Assembly (NCBI RefSeq): GCF_022213955.1
Contig: NZ_JAKNTW010000004.1
Span: 248,001-312,000 of the forward strand
Length of the DNA stretch: 64,000 nucleotides
Source of the DNA: Dolomitihabitans soli
GTDB taxonomy: Bacteria > Actinomycetota > Actinomycetes > Streptosporangiales > Streptosporangiaceae
Direction: 5' to 3'
The notes beneath the pieces are model-generated. The model was not told the origin of the DNA, did no database searches, and was given only the letters and a program-made list of their open reading frames with translations. The translations under genes were made by a program, and so were the position numbers. Shown here piece by piece: positions 25,017-36,533 of the stretch. The number at the start of each line of letters is the position of its first letter. The first letter of the stretch is position 1.

Positions 25017-25042
25017 GGCCCGGCCGATACCCCGGCCGGGCC
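25017..25042. terminator. Bidirectional terminator hairpin
   Basis: GGCCCGGCC (25017-25025) and GGCCGGGCC (25034-25042) form a perfect 9-bp stem with an 8-nt loop between the convergent hydrolase and gcvP genes. There is no long T-run, as is common in high-GC actinobacteria. Confidence 0.6.
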
Positions 25043-25073
25043 GTCCGAACAGGCTGACGCGCCGTGGCAGCCG

Positions 25074-27941
<2,868 letters not shown>

Positions 27942-27995
27942 GGAAGAAGCCTCCCGAGGCTGTGGAGACCGGCGCTGGGCGCGGGCGTATGCCGG

Positions 27996-28196
27996 ATCTC
28001 CCCCTCTGTCATGGCAACCTGAGAGCTTCATCCCCGCCGTTGGGGATTTGCACCGTCGGTGAGATGCGCCTGGCGGGCACACCTGCTTTCCAGAGGCGCC
28101 TCGTCCGTGCGGTACGGATGCCTGAGAGATTCCGGGGAGGTTGCTCCTTCGGCGCCCCGATTCGCCGCCGCGGCGGCGTCGAGGACTCTCCCGCAC
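27996..28196 (-). ncRNA. Tandem glycine riboswitch of gcvP
   Basis: Reading leftward, the first aptamer shows GGGAGAG (28192-28186), G-C-G-C-C-G-A-A-G-G-A-G-C-A-A, A-T-C-T-C-T-C-A-G-G and C-T-C-T-G-G-A-A-A-G. The second, shortly after, shows C-C-G-A-C-G-G-T-G-C-A-A, G-C-T-C-T-C-A-G-G and A-C-A-G-A-G-G-G-G-G-A-G ending near 27996. These are the conserved core words of the type I/II tandem glycine aptamer. It lies about 55 bases before gcvP, fitting glycine-induced expression. The two aptamers are joined by a short linker, as in known tandem forms. Confidence 0.93.
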
Positions 28197-28250
28197 AGGG
28201 TCGTCGGCCTTCCCCTCAACCCTACCCGGTCCTGCCCGCCTTGACTTCTT

Positions 28251-28871
28251 CTACCCTGTCTTGCGCGCTTTGCGCCGCCGCGCCAGCTCGTCACTCGGGT
28301 GCTCGTCACGGAGGCCAGGATCGGCCTCCGCGCGTTCCCCCGGCAGCTCCGCGAGCGATCCCTCGACTTCGCGCCACACCCGGCCGAGCGCGATGCCGAA
28401 CACGCCCTGACCGCCTTGGAGCAGATCGATCACCTCATCGGCCGAGGTGCACTCGTAGACGCTCACCCCATCGCTCATCAGGGTGATCTGCGCGAGGTCG
28501 TTGACCCCGCGATCCCTGAGGTGCTGTACGGCGGTGCGGATCTGCTGAAGGGAGACCCCGGTGTCGAGCAGCCGCTTGACGACCTTGAGCACCAGGATGT
28601 CTCTGAAGCTGTAGAGCCGCTGTGAGCCCGATCCCTGCGCGGCTCTTATTCCCGGCTCGACCAGGCCGGTGCGCGCCCAGTAGTCGAGCTGACGATAGGT
28701 TATCCCGGCCGCCGAGCAGGCGGTCGGGCCCCGATACCCGATGTCGGCGGGCACTGTCCTCGGCTGCTCGTCGAAGAGCAGCCCCTGCTCACCGGCACGC
28801 TGGCGCGCGTCCTCACGCGGCCCCGGGTCGTCCTGGCCGGCTGTCTTTCCCTCGCCGCTGCTGACCGCCAC
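28251..28871 (-). CDS. MerR-family regulator, Rv1830-type
   Basis: The 206-residue product carries a MerR winged-helix with the signature Y-R-G-P-T-A-C-S-A-A-G-I-T-Y-R-Q-L-D-Y-W and G-S-G-S-Q-R-L-Y-S-F-R-D-I-L. A C-terminal effector-like domain (L-L-Q-G-G-Q-G-V-F-G-I-A) matches mycobacterial Rv1830. GTG 28871 has GGAGG six bases upstream and is preferred over ATG 28895. In this gene block the order Rv1827-1828-1829-1830-gcvP is conserved with Mycobacterium. The target genes in this organism are unknown. Confidence 0.88.
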   Translation of the reverse strand: MAVSSGEGKTAGQDDPGPREDARQRAGEQGLLFDEQPRTVPADIGYRGPTACSAAGITYRQLDYWARTGLVEPGIRAAQGSGSQRLYSFRDILVLKVVKRLLDTGVSLQQIRTAVQHLRDRGVNDLAQITLMSDGVSVYECTSADEVIDLLQGGQGVFGIALGRVWREVEGSLAELPGERAEADPGLRDEHPSDELARRRKARKTG

Positions 28872-29025
28872 TGCGGACCTCCGGCTTTCTCTCATCCCGC
28901 GGTCTGATCTGGGGGTTCGTGAATTACAACCGCAGGGTTCACTTGCACCGTAGGACCGTGGTCATCCGCAGTCAACGATCCGGCCCGGCGCGTCGCGAGC
29001 GTAACAAAAAGCACTACAAACCATC

Positions 29026-29496
29026 TCACCCGGCACGGCCGAAGTCTTCCGGGGTGATGGTGTCGAGGAACTCGCGGAACTTCTCCACCTCGTCCTCCTG
29101 GTCATCCGGGATCGTCACTCCGGCCTCCTGCACGACCTCTTCGCTGGCGAAGATGCGCGCCCCGGTGCGCAGGGCGAGAGCGATGGAGTCGGACGGCCGG
29201 GCGCTCACCTCGACCCCGTTGGAGAACACCAGGTCGGCAAAGAAGATGCCATCACGCAGTGACACGATGTTCACATTGCGCAACCGCACGCCGAGCGCGT
29301 CCAGTACGTCCCTGAACAGGTCATGGGTCAGCGGCCTGGGCGGAGGCTCCTCCGCCTGGGCCATGGCGATGGCCGTCGCCTCGGTCATGCCTATCCAGAT
29401 CGGCAGATACCGCTCCCCGTCAGCCTCCTTGAGCAAGACGATCGGCTGGTTGGTGGGCATCTCGACCCGGACGCCCACGACCTCCATCTGCAACAC
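29026..29496 (-). CDS. Bifunctional nuclease family protein (DUF151)
   Basis: The 156-residue product has the DUF151 pattern: L-P-I-W-I-G-x-x-E-A-x-A-I (about residues 31-43), R-P-L-T-H-D-L, the F-A-D-L-V-F strand and R-P-S-D-S-I-A-L-A-L-R (about 100-111). Plant and archaeal relatives have RNase and DNase activity. It corresponds to Rv1829 in the conserved block between the two MerR genes. It starts at GTG 29496; the Met four codons in is an alternative. It is a cytosolic protein without a signal peptide. Confidence 0.9.
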   Translation of the reverse strand: MLQMEVVGVRVEMPTNQPIVLLKEADGERYLPIWIGMTEATAIAMAQAEEPPPRPLTHDLFRDVLDALGVRLRNVNIVSLRDGIFFADLVFSNGVEVSARPSDSIALALRTGARIFASEEVVQEAGVTIPDDQEDEVEKFREFLDTITPEDFGRAG

Positions 29497-29628
29497 GGGC
29501 TGCTCCGTATCCGTTGTGGCGAACCTTCTTCGGCCGCACCGCGTCGGGCCCGCTCTCCATCACCACTGGTCGCTCAACACCGCAATTCAACGTAACACTC
29601 GCTGAGGTGTGAACGGCCCGATGGGTGG

Positions 29629-30303
29629 TCAACGGCCCAGTACGCCACGTACCCCCGCGCGGACCAGCGCGGCGTGGATCTCCAACAGTAGCCCCGAGAT
29701 CTCACTCGCGGAATCGTCGGCGAAGGAGATCGCCCCGGGGGCGCGCCTGCGCAGCAGCGGGGCCACCGCCTGCTCGACCAGCCCCACCTCGCGCTCGGCC
29801 GCGGCCCGGACGGCCCGCAGGTGCCTGGCGTGCAGGCCGTAGGCGGCCAGCGAGCCGACACTGCGGGCGACCACCAGCGCGTCGGCGTCGTAGCGCCTGG
29901 CCACGGCGGCGAGCAGGCCGAAGTCCTCCAACTCGGTGAGCGTCTCGTCGTCGATGCCGCTCTCCGAGAGGAGCTCCTCACGGCTGAGCCGCACCTCCTC
30001 GGGCTCGGGGTGCAGCGCCCGTGGCCGGGCGAGGTCGGGGTCGTCCTTGTCCGCGGCCTCCAGGTGATCCTTTATGACCCGCAGCGGGAGGTAGCGGTCG
30101 CGCTGCTCCGTGAGGATGTAGCGCAACCGCTCGACGTCGGCGTGGGTGAACTTGCGGTAGCCGGAGGGGCTGCGCAGCGGCTCGATCAGCCCCTCACCCT
30201 CAAGAAAGCGGATCTTGGACACCGTGACATCGGGGAAGTCTCCCCGGAGCAGGGAGAGCACCTCCCCGATGCTCATATGGGAGCGGGCGGCCTGCGCGCT
30301 CAT
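29629..30303 (-). CDS. ftsR: MerR-family regulator FtsR
   Basis: The 224-residue product contains M-S-I-G-E-V-L-S-L-L-R, F-P-D-V-T-V-S-K-I-R-F-L-E and G-L-I-E-P-x-R-x-x-S-G-Y-R-K-F, the winged-helix signature of the FtsR/Rv1828 group. In Corynebacterium, FtsR activates ftsZ. Its ATG overlaps the stop of the FHA gene upstream (ATGA), so translation is coupled. Gene position matches Rv1828. Assignment to the ortholog group is firm; the ftsZ role here is by analogy. Confidence 0.88.
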   Translation of the reverse strand: MSAQAARSHMSIGEVLSLLRGDFPDVTVSKIRFLEGEGLIEPLRSPSGYRKFTHADVERLRYILTEQRDRYLPLRVIKDHLEAADKDDPDLARPRALHPEPEEVRLSREELLSESGIDDETLTELEDFGLLAAVARRYDADALVVARSVGSLAAYGLHARHLRAVRAAAEREVGLVEQAVAPLLRRRAPGAISFADDSASEISGLLLEIHAALVRAGVRGVLGR

Positions 30304-30812
30304 GGCCCCCCAGCGCCCCTTGTGAGGAACACCAGGCGGAACTTCCCGATCTGCACCTCGTCGCCACCGTGGAGCGGCACCTCCTCGATGCGCTCCCGGT
30401 TGACGTAGGTGCCGTTGAGGCTGCCCACGTCTCGCGCGGTGAAGCTGCCGCCACCCCGCCTGTAGAACTCGGCATGTCTGCGTGACACCGTCACATCGTC
30501 CAGGAAGATGTCACTTTCGGGGTGGCGACCCGCCGTGGTGAGGTCGTTGTTCAGCAGAAAGCGGCTGCCCGCGTTCGGGCCGCGCATCACGACCAGCAAC
30601 GCGGTGTCCGGCGGTAGCTGCTCCACCGCCGCCCGCTCTGCGAGGAGCGCCTCCCCTGTCTCGGCCTCATACGCCTCGATCCCGGCTATGGAGATCGTCG
30701 ACGTGGTGTCACCCGGTGATTCAACCCGGCTCAACGGCGACCCACATCGCGAGCAGAAACGGGCATCCTCGGGATTGGCATGACCGCACTGCGTGCAGTA
30801 GACGCTCGGCAT
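30300..30812 (-). CDS. garA: FHA-domain protein GarA with N-terminal zinc ribbon
   Basis: The FHA domain lies at about residues 72-160 (G-R-H-P-E-S-D-I-F-L, then S-R-R-H-A-E-F and S-L-N-G-T-Y-V-N). An N-terminal C-x2-C...C-x2-C zinc ribbon (C6, C9, C20, C23) and a Thr/Ser patch D-T-T-S-T-I-S (about 35-41) resemble the PknB/PknG target site of mycobacterial GarA. GarA switches TCA-cycle and glutamate enzymes according to phosphorylation. Mycobacterial GarA lacks a CxxC ribbon that I know of, so that part is typical of other actinomycetes. It overlaps ftsR by four bases. In Mycobacterium gcvH precedes garA; here it does not. Confidence 0.9.
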   Translation of the reverse strand: MPSVYCTQCGHANPEDARFCSRCGSPLSRVESPGDTTSTISIAGIEAYEAETGEALLAERAAVEQLPPDTALLVVMRGPNAGSRFLLNNDLTTAGRHPESDIFLDDVTVSRRHAEFYRRGGGSFTARDVGSLNGTYVNRERIEEVPLHGGDEVQIGKFRLVFLTRGAGGP

Positions 30813-31057
30813 CGATCGGCTCGGCCTCCTACCGCGAAGACGCGGTTACGGTGGTAACGGCTGCGCGCCTCGCTCTTCGCTTCTCAACGTTCCAGGAACT
30901 GCGAATGCCGCAACATACGCGGCTGAGAGTCAAAGGTCAAGGCGGGGCTGCACGGCGGGTTCGGACGTAGACAAAGCTACCGTTGAGCACGCCTCAAGGT
31001 CCATGCCGCCGCGCCGTTCGGCATGATCGGCCCCGAATCGTGGCAAGATTCTTTTTG

Positions 31058-33559
31058 TCACGTCCCGGCGGCCTGCTCGACGACTCTGGCCCACCGCTCC
31101 AGCAGGCTCTGCGCGGAGTCCATGTCGTGCGCCTCCGCCCACAGGTGGGTGACGGCGTCGCTGGGGTCGGGCAGCACCAGCGCCCAGCCGCCGTCGTCGT
31201 CGACCACGCGGACGCCGTCGGTGGTGTCGATGCGGTAGCCCTCGGCCGCCTCGATCACCGAGCGCATGACCGCCCCCTTGGCCGCCCACGGAGTGGGCAC
31301 CGTGCGTCTGAGCAGCTTGGCCTCGGGAATCCTCGCGTCGATCCGGCTCAGCGACAGCCGGGTGCGGGCCACCAGGCCGAGCAGCCGCATGAAGACGGCC
31401 ACGCCGTCGACCGTCGGGCCGAACTCGGGCACCACGAAGCCGCCGCGCCCGTCGGCCGCGAAGACCATGTCCTCGCCGGTGGCGGCGGAGGTCAGCGCGT
31501 CGACGGCGGTGGCGGTCCACTCCACCTGGACGCCGTGGAAGCGGCAGACCTGCTCGGCGACCCGGGTCGTGGTGACGGGCAGCGCCACCCGCCCGCCGCC
31601 CCGCTCGGCCGCCACCAGGTCGAGCACCACCAGCAGGGCGCGCTCCTCGCTGATCAGCTGGCCCTTCTCGTCGACCAGGGCGACCCGTTCGCCCACCGGG
31701 TCGAAGCGCACCCCGAAGGCCGCCCGTGAGGAGGAGACGAGCTCGGAGAGGCGTTGCAGGTCGCGGCGGCGCTCCGCGAGCGTCTCCGTGGGCGAGGAGT
31801 CGTCGAGGCGGCTGTTCACGGTCAGCACGTCCACCCCGACCCTGCCGAGCAGGCTCGGCAGCACCAGGGAGGACGTGCCGCCCGCGCAGTCGACGACGAC
31901 CTTCATGTCGGTGCCGCGCACGCCGGTCATGTCGACGCAGCGCAGCAACTCGTGCGCGTAGTCCTCGACGGTCCTGGCGGGGAAGCTCAGCTCGGCGATC
32001 TCGCCGGGGAAGGCCCGGCGGAACTCCTGCCGGGAGAAGACCCGCTCCAGCTTCCGCTGGGCTCCCAGGGACAGATCGGCCCCGCGGGAGTCCATGAAGA
32101 CGATGTCGACGCTCTGCGGGTCGCCCGCCGTGGTGCGCAGGGCGATGCCGCCCACGGCGGCGGTGCGGGAGGTGTGGAACCGGGCCACCGGCAACGGCGC
32201 GGCCTCCAGGTCGAGCACGTCGATCGCGCCCGCGTTCAGCGCGCTGATCACCGCGCGTTTCAGCGCCCTGGCGGCGCGTGAGGAGTCGCGGGAGGTGACG
32301 ACCGACGCGCCCTTCTTGAGGGTGGTGGCGTACGCGCTCGCCAGCCGTACGCAGAGCTCGGGGGTGATCTCGACGTTGACCAGGCCGCAGACGCCCCGCG
32401 GGCCGAAGAGGTTGCGCTGGCCGCGCGACTCCCAGATCACGCTGGTGTTGACGACGGCGCCGGCCTCGATGGTCTTGAACGGGTAGATCTTGACGCCGGA
32501 GGACACGTACGCCTCGGCCTCGATGATGCACTCGTCGCCGATGACCGCGCTCTCCTCGATCCTGGCGCCGGTCATCACGTCGGTGTTCTTGCCGATCACA
32601 CAGCCGCGCAGGTTGGCGCTCGGCCCGATGTAGACGTTGTCGTGGACCACGGCCCGGTGCAGGAAGGCGCCCTCGCGGACGACGACGTTGCTGCCGAGCA
32701 CGGAGTACTCCCGCAACTCGGCGCCCGCCTCCACCTTGGCGTAGTCGCCGATGTAGAGGGGACCCTTCAGGACGGCGTCCGCGTCGACGGAGGCGCCCTC
32801 CGCGACCCATACCCCGGGCGAGAGCTCGAAGGCGTCGATCTCGACCCGCACACGGCCGGACAGCGCGTCCGACTGGGCCTTGAGGTAGCTCTCGTGGGTG
32901 CCGACGTCCTCCCAGTAGCCCTCGGCAACGTAGCCGTACAGCGGGGCGCCGGCGGCCAGCAGACGGGGGAAGACGTCGGCGGACCAGTCGACCGGTTCGC
33001 CGGCCGCGACCTCGTCGAGGACCTCGGGCTCCATGACGTAGATGCCGGTGTTCACCGTGTCGGAGAAGACCTGGCCCCAGGTGGGCTTCTCCAGGAAGCG
33101 TTGCACCCGGCCCTGGTCGTCGACGATGACGATGCCGAACTCCAGTGGGTTGGGCACGCGTTTGAGGCCGATGGTCACCAGCGCGCCGTTGTCGCGGTGG
33201 AAGCGGATCATGTCGGTCAGGTCGATGTCGGTGAGCGCGTCGCCGGAGATGACCAGGAACCGGTCGTCGCGCAGCTTGTCGGCGGCGTTCTTGACGCTGC
33301 CGGCGGTGCCCAGCGGCATGTCCTCCGTGGCGTAGTAGAGGCTCATGCCGAGCTCGTCGCCGTCGCCGAAATAATTGCGGATCAGGGCCGCGAGGAACTG
33401 GACGGTGACCACGGTCTCGGTGAGCCCGTGCCGCCGCAGGAGGCGGAGCACGTGCTCCATGATCGGCCGATTGATCACAGGGAGCAGAGGTTTGGGCTGG
33501 TTAGCGGTCATCGGCCGAAGCCGGGTCCCCTCCCCGCCAGCCATCACTACGGCCTTCAC
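31058..33559 (-). CDS. Nucleotidyltransferase fused to a degenerate phosphomutase domain
   Basis: The 833-residue product joins a sugar-phosphate nucleotidyltransferase (G-G-E-G-T-R-L-R-P at 8-16, then P-K-P-L-L-P), a left-handed beta-helix (about 245-370) and a phosphohexomutase-like half (about 380-830). Proteins of this type are often annotated as mannose-1-phosphate guanylyltransferase. In the mutase half the T-A-S-H-N-P loop reads T-T-A-G-D-P (about 476-481), so the phosphoserine is missing, and the D-G-D-x-D-R metal loop reads D-P-V-G-E-R (about 620-625). That half is probably not a working mutase. It starts 3 bp after the CDP-alcohol phosphotransferase stop. Confidence 0.88.
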   Translation of the reverse strand: MKAVVMAGGEGTRLRPMTANQPKPLLPVINRPIMEHVLRLLRRHGLTETVVTVQFLAALIRNYFGDGDELGMSLYYATEDMPLGTAGSVKNAADKLRDDRFLVISGDALTDIDLTDMIRFHRDNGALVTIGLKRVPNPLEFGIVIVDDQGRVQRFLEKPTWGQVFSDTVNTGIYVMEPEVLDEVAAGEPVDWSADVFPRLLAAGAPLYGYVAEGYWEDVGTHESYLKAQSDALSGRVRVEIDAFELSPGVWVAEGASVDADAVLKGPLYIGDYAKVEAGAELREYSVLGSNVVVREGAFLHRAVVHDNVYIGPSANLRGCVIGKNTDVMTGARIEESAVIGDECIIEAEAYVSSGVKIYPFKTIEAGAVVNTSVIWESRGQRNLFGPRGVCGLVNVEITPELCVRLASAYATTLKKGASVVTSRDSSRAARALKRAVISALNAGAIDVLDLEAAPLPVARFHTSRTAAVGGIALRTTAGDPQSVDIVFMDSRGADLSLGAQRKLERVFSRQEFRRAFPGEIAELSFPARTVEDYAHELLRCVDMTGVRGTDMKVVVDCAGGTSSLVLPSLLGRVGVDVLTVNSRLDDSSPTETLAERRRDLQRLSELVSSSRAAFGVRFDPVGERVALVDEKGQLISEERALLVVLDLVAAERGGGRVALPVTTTRVAEQVCRFHGVQVEWTATAVDALTSAATGEDMVFAADGRGGFVVPEFGPTVDGVAVFMRLLGLVARTRLSLSRIDARIPEAKLLRRTVPTPWAAKGAVMRSVIEAAEGYRIDTTDGVRVVDDDGGWALVLPDPSDAVTHLWAEAHDMDSAQSLLERWARVVEQAAGT

Positions 33560-33562
33560 GGA

Positions 33563-34159
33563 TCACCCCTTTGTCGGTGTCCTTGCTCCTTTTACGAGGT
33601 GGCGCACCTGTACCACATACAGCACCCCGGCCCACCAGTACAGGCCCGTGCCCCAGATCGCGAGCGCCCAGCCGAGGACACGGGCCGGGTCCGCGTACCA
33701 GGCGTCGCCCGAGGCGAGGAACAGCAGGGGGAAGGCGTAGAGCAGGTTGGCCGTGGCGGCCTTGCCGAGGAAGTGCACGGGCAGGGCGGGGCCGTAACCG
33801 AGGCGGCGCAGGATCGGCGGCACGATGACCACCAGCAACAGGTCGCGCAACGGGATCGCCAGGGCCAGCCACCACGGGATGATCTCCCGCATGGCCAGCC
33901 CGAAGAGGGTCGCCAGGATGTAGAGCCGGTCGGCCAGCGGGTCGAGCATCCGGCCGAGCCTGCTCGTCTGGTTCCAGGCGCGAGCGATCTTGCCGTCCAG
34001 CCAGTCGGAGAAGCCGGCGAGCATGAGCAGCCCGACCGCCCAGCCGTCGGCCTTGGGTCCGAGCACGAGCCACAGGAAGACGGGCACGCCGAGCAGCCGC
34101 GCCAGGCTCAGCGCGTTGGGAACCGTCCAGATCCGGTCCTCGGCGGGATTCACGCTCAC
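33563..34159 (-). CDS. CDP-alcohol phosphatidyltransferase
   Basis: This 198-residue integral membrane enzyme carries the family motif D-x2-D-G-x2-A-R-x8-G-x3-D-x3-D as D-W-L-D-G-K-I-A-R then G-R-M-L-D-P-L-A-D (about residues 52-77). About six hydrophobic helices span the rest. It transfers a phosphatidyl or related group from a CDP-alcohol to an acceptor alcohol; the acceptor cannot be told. GTG 34159 is used. It is operonic with the nucleotidyltransferase, which may supply an NDP-activated sugar, suggesting a glycolipid or phosphoglycan route, though this is inference. Confidence 0.9.
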   Translation of the reverse strand: MSVNPAEDRIWTVPNALSLARLLGVPVFLWLVLGPKADGWAVGLLMLAGFSDWLDGKIARAWNQTSRLGRMLDPLADRLYILATLFGLAMREIIPWWLALAIPLRDLLLVVIVPPILRRLGYGPALPVHFLGKAATANLLYAFPLLFLASGDAWYADPARVLGWALAIWGTGLYWWAGVLYVVQVRHLVKGARTPTKG

Positions 34160-34445
34160 GCTGCCGACCCTACTGTTCCCTCCGGCAACCCGCGCGCACC
34201 GCCCCGCCGTGCGAAAGGGGACGACGGATCATCGGCTCACCGGGCGAAACCCGGCGTCGGCCAGGCCGAGAACCAAGACCACCACGGGCGCCTGGACCCC
34301 GGCTTCGCGCCCCCTGGCGAGGGAGGACATCGTCCGGGAGCCGGAACCCTCCCGCAGGCCGGCCGGAGGATATCTCCTCCTTGTGGCCGAAAGATCGGCC
34401 GCGCGATGGACCAAACACTGTTCCACAGGTTCTACCGTCATAAGT

Positions 34446-35039
34446 ATGCCCCGTGATGCTTCGCTTTTCATCGAGCAGTTCATGCGCGCCCCCACCGTGA
34501 TCGGAGCGGTCGCCCCGAGTTCGAGGCGGCTGTCCGAGGTCGTGACGTCACCGGTGCCGGAGACCGGCGACCCGGTGATCGTGGAACTGGGGCCGGGCAC
34601 CGGCCCGTTCACGGCGGCGATCCAGCAACGGCTGGGCGGTCGCGGTCACCACCTGGCCATCGAGATCAACGAGCCGATGGCGAAGCGGCTGGCCCGCAGA
34701 TTCCCGAAGGTGGACATCGTCTCGGCCGACGCCGCGACCCTGCCCGAACTGCTGGCCGAGCGTGGCCTGACGCACGCCGACGTCGTCGTCAGCGGCCTGC
34801 CGTGGGCCGCCTTCCCCGGCGACCTCCAGCGACGGCTGCTGAGCGCCGTCACGCGGTCGCTGCTGCCCTCGGGGGCGTTCACCACGTTCGCCTACGCGCA
34901 CGCCGTGCCGCTGTCGACCGCCCGCAGGTTCCGCCATCTGCTGCGGACGACCTTCGAGGAGGTCGTTCCCGGCCGGACCGTGTGGCGCAACCTGCCTCCC
35001 GCGTTCGTCTACAACGCCCGCCGGCCGAGGCAGCCCTAG
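34446..35039 (+). CDS. Phospholipid methyltransferase-like SAM enzyme
   Basis: The 197-residue product has a class I methyltransferase fold with S-adenosylmethionine motif [10 protein letters not shown] (about 46-55), acidic strand end L-A-I-E-I-N-E (about 71-77) and V-S-G-L-P-W-A-A-F in place of the N-P-P-Y motif. It begins [19 protein letters not shown], which is typical of phosphatidylethanolamine N-methyltransferase-like and rRNA-adenine-dimethylase-like proteins. The substrate is uncertain. It is convergent with, and overlaps by 4 bp, the enoyl-CoA hydratase-like gene. Confidence 0.82.
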   Translation: MPRDASLFIEQFMRAPTVIGAVAPSSRRLSEVVTSPVPETGDPVIVELGPGTGPFTAAIQQRLGGRGHHLAIEINEPMAKRLARRFPKVDIVSADAATLPELLAERGLTHADVVVSGLPWAAFPGDLQRRLLSAVTRSLLPSGAFTTFAYAHAVPLSTARRFRHLLRTTFEEVVPGRTVWRNLPPAFVYNARRPRQP

Positions 35040-35827
35040 GCGAAGTCCGGGGGGCGTTTCTCGCGCAGCGCGCTGACGCCCTCGGCGACGTCGGGACCGG
35101 TGAAGCCGAGGAACTCCATGGCGAGCGAGGCGTCGAAGGAGGGCCCGGCGAGGCGCAGCCAGTTGTTCAGCGCGTACTTCGTCAGGCGGATGGCCTCCGC
35201 CGAGCCCGCGGCCAGGCGGGTGGCGATCCGCAGGGCCTCGTCGTGCACCTGGTCGTCCTCGACGCACACGCTGACCAGGCCCATCCGCTCGGCCTCCGCG
35301 CCGCTGACGGGCTCGCAGAGCAGCAGGTGGTACTTCGCCTTGGCGAGCCCGCACAGCAGCGGCCAGATGATCGCGGCGTGGTCGCCGGCGGCGACGCCGA
35401 GCCGGGTGTGGCCGTCGATGATCCTCGCGGTCCGTCCGGCGACCGAGACGTCGGCGAGCAGCGCGACGGCGAGGCCCGCGCCCACCGCCGGGCCCTGGAT
35501 CGCGGACACGACCGGTTTCGAGCAGTTGAGCACGTTGTAGACGATGTCGCGGGCCTCGCCGAACACCCGCATCCGGGTCGCGTGGTCGCGGGTCATCTCC
35601 TCGATCATGGACAGGTCGCCGCCGGCGGAGAACGCCGCGCCCTCGCCTCTGATCAACACGGCCCGGACGTCGTCGTCACGGTCGGCGTCGCGCCAGATCT
35701 CGGCCAGCTCGCGGTGGCCGGTCATGTCGACCGCGTTCAGCCTGCGCGGCTCGCTGATCACGACGCGCAGGACACCGTCCGCCGCCCAGTCGATCCTCAG
35801 ACGCTCGTAGCCCCGGTAATCCGCCAT
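35036..35827 (-). CDS. Enoyl-CoA hydratase/isomerase family protein
   Basis: The 263-residue crotonase-fold protein has an oxyanion-hole strand A-F-S-A-G-G-D-L-S (about 66-74) and [14 protein letters not shown] (about 113-126). The first catalytic Glu of hydratases (in G-N-A-x-A-x-E-x-G) is not obvious here; the corresponding strand reads R-L-G-V-A-A-G-D-H. It may therefore be an isomerase- or hydrolase-type member. It starts at ATG 35827 and is convergent with the methyltransferase gene. Confidence 0.87.
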   Translation of the reverse strand: MADYRGYERLRIDWAADGVLRVVISEPRRLNAVDMTGHRELAEIWRDADRDDDVRAVLIRGEGAAFSAGGDLSMIEEMTRDHATRMRVFGEARDIVYNVLNCSKPVVSAIQGPAVGAGLAVALLADVSVAGRTARIIDGHTRLGVAAGDHAAIIWPLLCGLAKAKYHLLLCEPVSGAEAERMGLVSVCVEDDQVHDEALRIATRLAAGSAEAIRLTKYALNNWLRLAGPSFDASLAMEFLGFTGPDVAEGVSALREKRPPDFA

Positions 35828-35843
35828 GACCGGACCCTAACCG

Positions 35844-36533
35844 TCAGGGCCTCGCCGCCTCCACCAGCGCCTCGATCACGCTGTTGTCCTCGCCGCGCTC
35901 GGGGTGCCACTGAACGCCCAGCGCGAACTTGTGGCCCTGCAGCTCCACGCCCTCGATGATCTGGTCGTCGGCCCAGGCCACGGCGAGCAGGCCGGTGCCG
36001 AGGCGTTTGACCGCCTGCCGGTGCGGCGCGGTCACCTCGACCCGGTCGCCCACTGCCTTGCCGAGCTTGCTGGACACGCTGACCTGGATCGTGTGCGGGA
36101 GTCCCGCCTCGCCGTGCCGCGTGTGGCCGACCACCTCGGGCAGCCACGGGATCAGGCTGCCGCCCTGCGCCACGTTGAGGACGTGCATCCCGCGCGCGAC
36201 CCCGAGCACCGGCACCCCGGCCTGTACGGCGGCGCGGGCCAGCGCCAGCTCGAACCGGTCACGGTGCGGCTGAGGATCCTCCACGCGCTCGTCGTGCGTC
36301 CCTCCGTACAGGGTGGCGTCGAGCTCCACCCCGCCGCCGAGGATCACCCCCGAGAGGCCGCGCACGTAGTCGTCGATCGAGTCCAGGCGCAGTGGCGGTA
36401 ACACCACGGGCGCACCGCCGGCCTTCGTCACCGCCCCCGCGTAGGAGGGAGGCGACAACACCGCCTCGCGCACCCAGTTTCCCCAGCGGGCGGCCTCGAG
36501 ATAAGCGGTGATACCGATCAGCGGTCGGGACAT
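35844..36533 (-). CDS. Class-I amidotransferase-like (peptidase C26) protein lacking its cysteine
   Basis: The 229-residue product matches gamma-glutamyl-gamma-aminobutyrate hydrolases (PuuD type): R-P-L-I-G-I-T-A-Y at the start, G-V-I-L-G-G-G-V-E-L-D, and G-V-Q-W-H-P-E with His210/Glu212. The nucleophile motif G-V-C-R-G-M reads G-V-A-R-G-M, with a GCG Ala codon at residue 113. Without the Cys it should not hydrolyse amides by the usual route. ATG 36533 is chosen over 36590. It lies 16 bp upstream of the enoyl-CoA hydratase-like gene on the same strand, so the two may form an operon. Confidence 0.83.
   Translation of the reverse strand: MSRPLIGITAYLEAARWGNWVREAVLSPPSYAGAVTKAGGAPVVLPPLRLDSIDDYVRGLSGVILGGGVELDATLYGGTHDERVEDPQPHRDRFELALARAAVQAGVPVLGVARGMHVLNVAQGGSLIPWLPEVVGHTRHGEAGLPHTIQVSVSSKLGKAVGDRVEVTAPHRQAVKRLGTGLLAVAWADDQIIEGVELQGHKFALGVQWHPERGEDNSVIEALVEAARP

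Noticed and set aside
27942-28196. An N-terminal extension of GcvP to 28196
   Set aside because: This stretch is the tandem glycine riboswitch; family length and alignment fit the ATG at 27941.
30930-32810. A 626-codon minus-strand frame overlapping the nucleotidyltransferase in another frame
   Set aside because: The other frame on the same strand encodes an intact two-domain protein; this one is Arg/Gly-rich noise.
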